47,565 nt of DNA from CAZNFR01 sp964572225 (GTDB lineage: Bacteria > Bacteroidota > Bacteroidia > Bacteroidales > GCA-2748055). Within the stretch, counting starts at the first letter, position 1; each line of letters opens with the position of its first letter. The notes beneath the pieces were generated by a model, which saw only the letters and a program-made list of their open reading frames with translations, was not told the DNA's origin and did no database searches. The stretch is taken from the NCBI GenBank assembly GCA_964572225.1, contig CAZNFR010000022.1, positions 1 through 47,565 of the forward strand, given 5' to 3'. The position numbers and the translations under genes are program-made. Of this stretch, positions 42,854-47,565 are shown piece by piece.

Positions 42854-43990
42854 TCAAAGAAGAAGTTCTGCTAACTTCGACTCGAGAGCTTCACCCCTGA
42901 GGTTTTTTTCAATAATGGTTCCATCGGGACCAAGGAGAACGGTATGAGGGATACTGCTGACACCATAGAGCTTACCGGCTTCACTTCCCCAACCTTTAAG
43001 ATCTGATACATGATACCAGGTAAGTTTGTCATCCTCAATGGCTTTTTTCCAGTTTTCCCCGTTATTATCCAGAGACACTCCCAGGATCTCGAATCCTTTG
43101 TCTAGGAATTTTTCGTACATGGCCACAACATTTGGATTTTCACGTCGACAGGGACCGCACCAGGAAGCCCAGAAATCGATAAGCACATATTTGCCATTGG
43201 CAATCTCGGAAAGAGCCAGCTCACCACCATCGGGGGTGGGCAGACGAAAATCGGTGAATTTTTTACCCACGGCTACGGTTTCTAATATTGATATTTGTTC
43301 CTTTAATTGAAGCGCATAGGGAGAATCCTCAACCTCTTCCCCGAGGCTATTCATAATGGCTTTTAATTCATCCAGACTGAGAGTATAATACATGTTTCGC
43401 CTTATCACATAAGGAGAGACATGGGAGTTGGGATTGGATTTCACATAGTTTTTATTGATTTCCGTCTCTTTTTCGGAGAGGGACTCAAATTGGGCTGTGA
43501 GTTCTTCCACCTTTTGGGTGTCGTTTTCAGAATTGGCAGCGCGGTATTCATCATACAGATTCTTTCTCTGAGCGTTAATGTCTGAGAACAACTCTTCATA
43601 GCTCAAATATTCGTTGTGAATGACTGAGCCTTCCACCTTGCTTTTATCCGGTTCCTCAAAATCGGGGAGTATGGTAATGGTTGAATTTTCCGCGAAAAAA
43701 GAGATCACTTTGTCCGAGCCTTCCAACCTTAGGTATAAAATTTCCGGGGCCTTCAGACTTCCTTTAAAGACAGCTTCCATGCCCTCGGAGAGCAACAGGG
43801 AATCGATATCGTTCCAGGAACCGGAGACTCTTTTTGAAAGATAAAGGTAGGTATCCTGAATATCATTGGTTTTCACCTTTATCACATAGCCGGTTTTCTC
43901 TGCTTCCTTTAGCAGGTGACTGTCGGACGACATTACGCTTCCGGTATTGAGATAAAGCATCAGAAAAAATACAAATACAACTTTCTTCAT
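42854..43990 (-). CDS. TlpA-like thiol-disulfide oxidoreductase with N-terminal DUF4369-like domain
   Basis: The protein (378 residues from the ATG at 43990) has a signal peptide (KKVVFVFFLMLYLNTGSVMS), a beta-rich N-terminal domain of the DUF4369 type (about 30-125), a helical, charged linker (130-185), and a C-terminal thioredoxin fold with the redox motif WCGPC (277-281). It should reduce disulfides or support cytochrome maturation in the periplasm. An upstream in-frame TTG at 44044 would place residues before the signal peptide and is unlikely. Confidence 0.88.
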   Translation of the reverse strand: MKKVVFVFFLMLYLNTGSVMSSDSHLLKEAEKTGYVIKVKTNDIQDTYLYLSKRVSGSWNDIDSLLLSEGMEAVFKGSLKAPEILYLRLEGSDKVISFFAENSTITILPDFEEPDKSKVEGSVIHNEYLSYEELFSDINAQRKNLYDEYRAANSENDTQKVEELTAQFESLSEKETEINKNYVKSNPNSHVSPYVIRRNMYYTLSLDELKAIMNSLGEEVEDSPYALQLKEQISILETVAVGKKFTDFRLPTPDGGELALSEIANGKYVLIDFWASWCGPCRRENPNVVAMYEKFLDKGFEILGVSLDNNGENWKKAIEDDKLTWYHVSDLKGWGSEAGKLYGVSSIPHTVLLGPDGTIIEKNLRGEALESKLAELLL

Positions 43991-44090
43991 TATTACATAT
44001 TTTACTTTTATAACTGCAATTATAAGATAATTATCAGAAAACAAAAACTTACAGGGGAATACCGGCAGATTAATTTGATCCGGGAAAAGC

Positions 44091-45194
44091 TTACTCTGAC
44101 TCCTTATTACTTCTAAAATAGCTACTCAGGAGTTTACCGGCTGCCTGAAAGGAACTGATTTGGTTTTGTAGTACCTGTTTTTCTACCATCTTGGTAAGAT
44201 TCAAAATTTCGGGTGAGCCATAAAAATGATCCTTGAGTTGTTCATTGATGGATTCATACATCCAATAGAGGGACTGTTCATTTCTTCTTTTTTGAAAGTA
44301 GCCGTTTTGCCTGGTAAAATCGGCATAGTCCATGACAAGCTTCCAGATATTCTCTACCCCGGTGCTTCGGATGGAACTGCAGGTGGCTACCCTGGGTGTC
44401 CAACCCGAATCGGAGGGTGGAAAAAGATGAAGGGCATTCTGATATTCCCGGGCCGCGAGTTCTGCTTTTTTTATATTGTCGCCATCGGCCTTATTGATTG
44501 CCACCAGGTCGGCCATTTCCATGATTCCCCGTTTAATGCCCTGAAGTTCATCGCCTGCACCGGCAAGCATCAGAAGCAGGAAAAAATCGACCATGGAATG
44601 CGCGGCCGTTTCGCTCTGACCCACCCCCACGGTTTCAATGAAAATAATGTCGAATCCGGCTGCTTCGCAAAGGATAATGGATTCCCTGGTTTTTCTTGCG
44701 ACTCCACCCAGCGATCCTCCCGAAGGGGAGGGACGTATATAGGCATTTTCATGATTGGAAAGCATTTCCATCCGCGTTTTATCCCCTAAAATGCTTCCTC
44801 TCGAACGGGAACTGCTTGGGTCGATGGCAAGAACGGCGAGTTTTTTACCCTTAGAGGTGAGAAAGGTACCCAGACTTTCGATAAAAGTGGATTTTCCTAC
44901 TCCGGGGACTCCGGTAATTCCTATTCTGAGCGAATTACCAGAGCGGGGAAGACAGGCGGTTATGATTTCCTGGGCAATCTCCTGATGGCTCCTGAGTGAG
45001 CTTTCAACCAGGGTTATGGCCTTGCTGAGGGAAGCACGATTGCCGGTAAGGATTTGCTGTACCAGCTGATCCTTATCAAGCGGTAGCTTCCTGAACTCTC
45101 GGAAGCGGGATACCGCGTCGAGGTTTACCTGTTCGGGCTGATCCACCCCTTTGTTAACATTGAGGGAGCTGTCTTTTTTCCGTTCCTTCTTCAT
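44091..45194 (-). CDS. meaB: Methylmalonyl-CoA mutase-associated GTPase MeaB
   Basis: MeaB is the G-protein chaperone that loads and protects B12-dependent methylmalonyl-CoA mutase. The 367 residues show the Walker A loop GVPGVGKST (95-103), AIDPSSSRSRGSILGDKTRM, an IETVGVGQSE switch segment and the NKADGDN base-recognition motif. The mutase itself is not in the window. Its presence implies that methylmalonyl-CoA, the product of a propionyl-CoA carboxylase, is interconverted with succinyl-CoA here. A 6-bp inverted repeat (TAGCCA/TGGCTA, 45199-45216) lies just upstream of the start. Confidence 0.94.
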   Translation of the reverse strand: MKKERKKDSSLNVNKGVDQPEQVNLDAVSRFREFRKLPLDKDQLVQQILTGNRASLSKAITLVESSLRSHQEIAQEIITACLPRSGNSLRIGITGVPGVGKSTFIESLGTFLTSKGKKLAVLAIDPSSSRSRGSILGDKTRMEMLSNHENAYIRPSPSGGSLGGVARKTRESIILCEAAGFDIIFIETVGVGQSETAAHSMVDFFLLLMLAGAGDELQGIKRGIMEMADLVAINKADGDNIKKAELAAREYQNALHLFPPSDSGWTPRVATCSSIRSTGVENIWKLVMDYADFTRQNGYFQKRRNEQSLYWMYESINEQLKDHFYGSPEILNLTKMVEKQVLQNQISSFQAAGKLLSSYFRSNKESE

Positions 45195-45313
45195 TCCATA
45201 GCCAAATTGATGGCTAAAATTAAAACAAAGGCCGGTATTAAAAAAACGGATAACCCACCTTTACCTTAATCAGCCCCCTTATTAAAGACCAATCGCACAC
45301 CTGGATGGGCTTG

Positions 45314-45661
45314 CTATTTGGGAAACTTTTTATCCAGGATTTCCTTAATCTGGTCCTTGCTTTGAATGCTGGTGGTTGCCGCTGCCACCTGACCGTTTTT
45401 AAAATAAACGGTGAAGGGAAGTCCCATGAATCCACTACACTCTGGAAGGTTTCTGATCACTTTGGCATCCGGAATGTCAAAGGCCATATCCATAAATTTC
45501 ACATTGGGATAATCATGTCTGAGTTCTTCCATTGCCTGATAAACAGGTACACACATAGGGCCCATACGGCCGCAGCAGATCATTAAATTTTCATTGCTGT
45601 TGATCAATTCATTGAATTCACTTTCGGAATTCACATGTTCGAGTCTGGTATTTAGATTCAT
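45314..45661 (-). CDS. Small thioredoxin-fold protein with unusual active-site motif
   Basis: The 115-residue cytoplasmic protein has thioredoxin-fold features: VKFMDMAFD as the central strand, the cis-Pro segment GLPFTVYFKNGQV, and a C-terminal helix. Instead of C-x-x-C it carries CCGRMGPMC (Cys29, Cys30, Cys37), so the redox pair would be vicinal or spaced by six residues. A further Cys lies in LPECSGF. It may act as a thioredoxin or a metal/thiol carrier; the function is not certain. It has a -7 element upstream and is separated from meaB by about 120 bases without a gene. Confidence 0.78.
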   Translation of the reverse strand: MNLNTRLEHVNSESEFNELINSNENLMICCGRMGPMCVPVYQAMEELRHDYPNVKFMDMAFDIPDAKVIRNLPECSGFMGLPFTVYFKNGQVAAATTSIQSKDQIKEILDKKFPK

Positions 45662-45690
45662 GTTTAATAATATAAATATATATATAGGTG

Positions 45691-45698
45691 CAAATATA
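45691..45698 (-). promoter_or_regulatory. -7 promoter element of the small thioredoxin gene
   Basis: TATATTTG on the minus strand is a perfect TAnnTTTG, 30 bases before the ATG at 45661. The sequence between is almost pure A/T with a short TA repeat. No -33 TTTG is seen 19 bases upstream. Confidence 0.4.
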
Positions 45699-45805
45699 GA
45701 AAAAAAATGGGATAGATAAAGGAATCGGGAATTTAGGGAGTAAATCCAGGTAAAAATGAATTATTTTCAGGTTCTTCTGTTTCCACTTTTTGTTCAAGAA
45801 CTTAT

Positions 45806-45979
45806 TCATTCTCCAGTTTCTGCTACAACCACAACCCCAATGATTACCGGAACGAACCAAGCCATTTCTCCATCCGGGTCAACGTAAACCAGCGGGTTAT
45901 TGAGGCAATACGCATATCGATAAACCTGGGTGTAACCTCCATACTTCAACTTTTCAATGACCAGGTATCCGCCTTTCAT
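45806..45979 (-). pseudogene. Remnant of an RHS/YD-repeat protein core
   Basis: A 57-codon open frame reads VYRYAYCLNNPLVYVDPDGE near its middle, the hallmark of the RHS repeat-associated core domain, followed by a short hydrophobic tail (WFVPVIIGVVVVAETGE) and a stop. A TAA lies directly before the ATG, so the rest of the large RHS protein is missing and no toxin domain follows. It is best read as a decayed fragment of a polymorphic toxin gene. The surrounding 548 bases (45662-46209) hold no other gene that I can support. Confidence 0.7.
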
Positions 45980-46174
45980 TTAAAGAACTTACATCTATGA
46001 TAGTGATTTTCTTCTTTACTCACACTTTTTTTTAATTGAGTTCCCCGATGAATCGGAGCAGGCATTAAGCCCTTCGGGGGTTTAGTGGAGTCTCGTTTAA
46101 AAAAATCTTTCAGTTGAAAAGAAAAAAATAACTTTATATTCTTTTTTATGGCTAATAATTCCGTATTTTTGATA

Positions 46175-46182
46175 TATATTTG
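46175..46182 (+). promoter_or_regulatory. -7 promoter element of the XRE operon
   Basis: TATATTTG is a perfect TAnnTTTG, 28 bases before the ATG at 46210. A second match, TATTTTTG, sits at 46164-46171 just upstream. No -33 TTTG lies at the standard distance from either. Confidence 0.45.
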
Positions 46183-46209
46183 AACTTTCAGACATTTTAA
46201 GGTATAAAA

Positions 46210-46548
46210 ATGAACACAGGTAACATCATAATTGCTTTACGAAAAGATAAAGCCTGGTCACAGACCGATTTATCCAAACAATGCGGGGTTTCCCGAGAGA
46301 TGGTAGGTAAGTACGAACGTGGTGAGGCTGTCCCCTCAATTGAGGCGGCAAAAAAAATAGCCAATGCGTTCGGGGTTTCTCTTGATTACCTGGTAGGAGA
46401 AGGCGTTAACGCTCATTTTGACAAGAAAACGCTCCAGAGAATTCAGGAACTGGAGCTGCTCGAAGAAGATAAAAAGAAAACGCTTTTTGATTTAATGGAT
46501 ACCTATATCCGTGATGCGAAAGCGAGACAGGCTTATGCTGCAAGTTAG
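46210..46548 (+). CDS. XRE-family helix-turn-helix regulator
   Basis: The 112-residue protein has a Cro/CI-type HTH at residues 6-62 (RKDKAWSQTDLSKQCGVSREMVGKYERGEAVPS) followed by a charged C-terminal helix (about 75-105), probably for dimerisation. It starts a compact three-gene set: the next gene begins 12 bases later and the third 5 bases after that. It may repress its own operon, as such regulators do in toxin-antitoxin and mobile-element modules. The target is unknown. Confidence 0.88.
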   Translation: MNTGNIIIALRKDKAWSQTDLSKQCGVSREMVGKYERGEAVPSIEAAKKIANAFGVSLDYLVGEGVNAHFDKKTLQRIQELELLEEDKKKTLFDLMDTYIRDAKARQAYAAS

Positions 46549-46559
46549 TACTTTGTGAA

Positions 46560-46793
46560 ATGAGGTTTACATACTATTTTCTCCATATATGGCAGCGGCC
46601 AGACCGGAAAGGCATTAAGAAAGAATGGATTGAGCAGGTTTATAAGTTCCCCGAACATGAACAGACACAGACCGATGGTCGAAAACGGAAATGGGGATAC
46701 ATTAAAGAAGTAGAAAAGTATTTACGTGTTGTTGTCCTGGAGGATGGTGAGACAGTACACAATGCTTTTTTTGACAGGGATTTTAAAAAATAA
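46560..46793 (+). CDS. Small hypothetical protein, possible toxin-like partner
   Basis: The 77-residue protein is basic and has no signal peptide. It reads as a small alpha/beta protein with ADGRKRKW-like and YLRVVVLEDGETVHNAFFDRDFKK elements. The pattern of a short helix, then basic strands ending in VHNAFFDR, resembles the DUF4258-like/BrnT-like small toxins from memory, but I cannot confirm the family. It lies directly before a DUF2283-type gene, a pairing seen in predicted toxin-antitoxin loci. Confidence 0.6.
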   Translation: MRFTYYFLHIWQRPDRKGIKKEWIEQVYKFPEHEQTQTDGRKRKWGYIKEVEKYLRVVVLEDGETVHNAFFDRDFKK

Positions 46794-46797
46794 TACT

Positions 46798-47007
46798 ATG
46801 AAAATAACTTATTTCAAAGATACCGATACTTTACTGGTGAACTTCAATGAAAATGAAATCACTAATACCAAAGACCTGAACGAAAACGTGCTGGTGGAAA
46901 TGGATAAAAATGGCAATGTGGTTAGCATGACCATTGAACATGCGCAGCAACAAACCGAAATCGCTAATTTCTCTTTTAATCAGGTTGAAAAAACTGGTGC
47001 GGGTTAA
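46798..47007 (+). CDS. DUF2283-family small protein, putative antitoxin-like
   Basis: The 69-residue protein opens with KITYFKDTDTLLVNF and has VLVEMDKNGNVVSMTIEHA, the two conserved blocks of DUF2283. The start is the ATG at 46798, 5 bases after the upstream stop, so the pair is likely co-translated. DUF2283 proteins often sit beside small toxin-like genes; an antitoxin role is an inference from this context. A terminator follows at once. Confidence 0.78.
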   Translation: MKITYFKDTDTLLVNFNENEITNTKDLNENVLVEMDKNGNVVSMTIEHAQQQTEIANFSFNQVEKTGAG

Positions 47008-47012
47008 TGAAA

Positions 47013-47039
47013 AAAGCCCCGGATTTGGTCCGAGGCTTT
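47013..47039. terminator. Bidirectional terminator between the DUF2283 gene and the convergent gene
   Basis: An 11-bp near-perfect stem pairs AAAGCCCCGGA (47013-47023) with TCCGAGGCTTT (47029-47039), with one C/A mismatch and a 5-base loop. A-runs on the left and T-runs on the right let it serve both strands. Confidence 0.75.
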
Positions 47040-47042
47040 AAT

Positions 47043-47563
47043 TCATCTATTATTTTTTTTCCACTTTTTATATGCTTCCTCATTACACCAGAACCATTTC
47101 TTATTCAGAATCCAACTTTTATTAGGGTCTGGAATATTTGTATATGCTACAAATTTTGCTGGTAAATATCGCATACTATTCTCGTTTAAATCCAATTGTA
47201 ACCTTTCTAAAGTAACACTATCAATGATTCTAAACATCATTTCAGATTGTAACCAAGACATTCCTCCTGGCGATTCGACTGTATGAACATGTATCGTGTC
47301 ATTAATTAACTTATAAACACCCCAATCGACTCCACCTCTGTTGTAAAAACCGTATGCATTAGCCTTAGACTCTTGATAATATTCTAATCGAAATTATATA
47401 AAAACAGACCATCAGTAAATAATAGTATATTATGAACAACTGTATCCTTTTCTTGATACACAAAGGGTAATTTATAACCATCGGTTTCATGAAGTGAAGT
47501 CAAGGCATGAGGGCCTGCATTTTCTCCGTATTCAATGGGATCTCCAACTCCGGTTTTAGAAAC
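47043..47563 (-). pseudogene. Frameshifted hypothetical gene, continuing beyond the window
   Basis: The 3' part reads through YYQESKANAYGFYNRGGVDWG and MSWLQSEMMFRIIDS to a stop at 47043. The 5' part, in another frame, reads EYGENAGPHALTSLHETDG ... LLFTDGLFLYNF and ends at a TAG at 47384-47386. The two join naturally near 47385-47400, at a run of A/T, so a single protein of at least 170 residues has suffered a frameshift, or the sequence has an indel error there. No function is recognised. The first part is still open at the window edge, so the true start is not visible. Confidence 0.7.
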
Positions 47564-47565
47564 AA

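Noticed and set aside
45199..45216. Inverted repeat TAGCCA-N6-TGGCTA before meaB as a riboswitch or B12 element
   Set aside because: It is only 18 bases and lacks the conserved B12-box; it is kept as a minor note in the meaB entry.
45618..45860. An 80-codon minus-strand frame across the thioredoxin start and the RHS remnant
   Set aside because: It runs out of frame over two better-supported features and is of low-complexity Ile/Tyr/Phe composition from AT-rich DNA.
46052..46082. Possible hairpin around AAGCCCTTCGGGGGTTT
   Set aside because: The stem is only three GC pairs plus mismatches, and no T-run follows, so a terminator is not supported.

Overview
The window is a chromosomal segment of a Bacteroidota bacterium, most likely of the Bacteroidales/Marinilabiliales type. 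Several independent signs point there: a protein ending in a type IX secretion (T9SS) sorting domain, a GldB gliding/T9SS lipoprotein beside nadE, a MurF-alanine racemase fusion, the MqnE (futalosine) menaquinone route, ECF sigma factors, and many copies of the Bacteroidota -7 promoter element TAnnTTTG. About 45.6 kb is densely packed housekeeping sequence. The last ~1.9 kb is looser, more AT-rich and accessory in character.

Layout: 1-3.4 kb holds the 3' part of gcvP, an ECF sigma factor with a membrane/TPR partner, and a short ssb with a strong terminator. 3.6-7.4 kb is a three-gene biotin-dependent acyl-CoA carboxylase operon (carboxyltransferase, biotin carboxylase, biotin carrier). 7.4-22.5 kb is entirely minus strand: tgt, an LptF/G permease, a second carboxyltransferase with biotin carrier, rpmH, a large membrane glycosyltransferase-TPR protein, an FAD oxidoreductase with mqnE, then a PASTA protein, a T9SS cargo protein, an RluD-type pseudouridine synthase and ddl. 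22.6-31.6 kb alternates strands: GT2 glycosyltransferase, ECF sigma factor and rsmG; ispE; dnaB; a HAD nucleotidase; rmuC; an exported repeat protein; rsmI with a partner gene. 31.6-38.6 kb is envelope building: murF-alr, a GT2-GT4 fusion, an LpxL-like acyltransferase and an ArnT-like glycosyltransferase. 38.6-45.7 kb has a Crp/Fnr regulator, nadE with a beta-barrel protein, gldB, a TlpA-like thioredoxin, meaB and a small thioredoxin. 45.7 kb to the end holds an RHS-core remnant, an XRE-type regulator followed by two small genes resembling a toxin-antitoxin pair, and a frameshifted gene that runs off the window.

Two themes link the genes. One is propionyl/methylmalonyl-CoA metabolism: two carboxyltransferases, two biotin carriers, one biotin carboxylase and the mutase chaperone MeaB. 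The other is cell-envelope construction: Ddl, MurF-Alr, PASTA, IspE, LptF/G, LpxL-like acyltransferase, several glycosyltransferases, and T9SS/gliding parts. Genes on opposite strands often meet tail to tail with no intergenic space. I see no tRNA, rRNA, CRISPR array, intact insertion sequence or prophage. No clearly new multi-gene system stands out; the best leads are the accessory tail, a Tgt without its zinc cysteines, a carboxyltransferase/carrier pair without its own carboxylase, and an exported protein with Trp-Met repeats.
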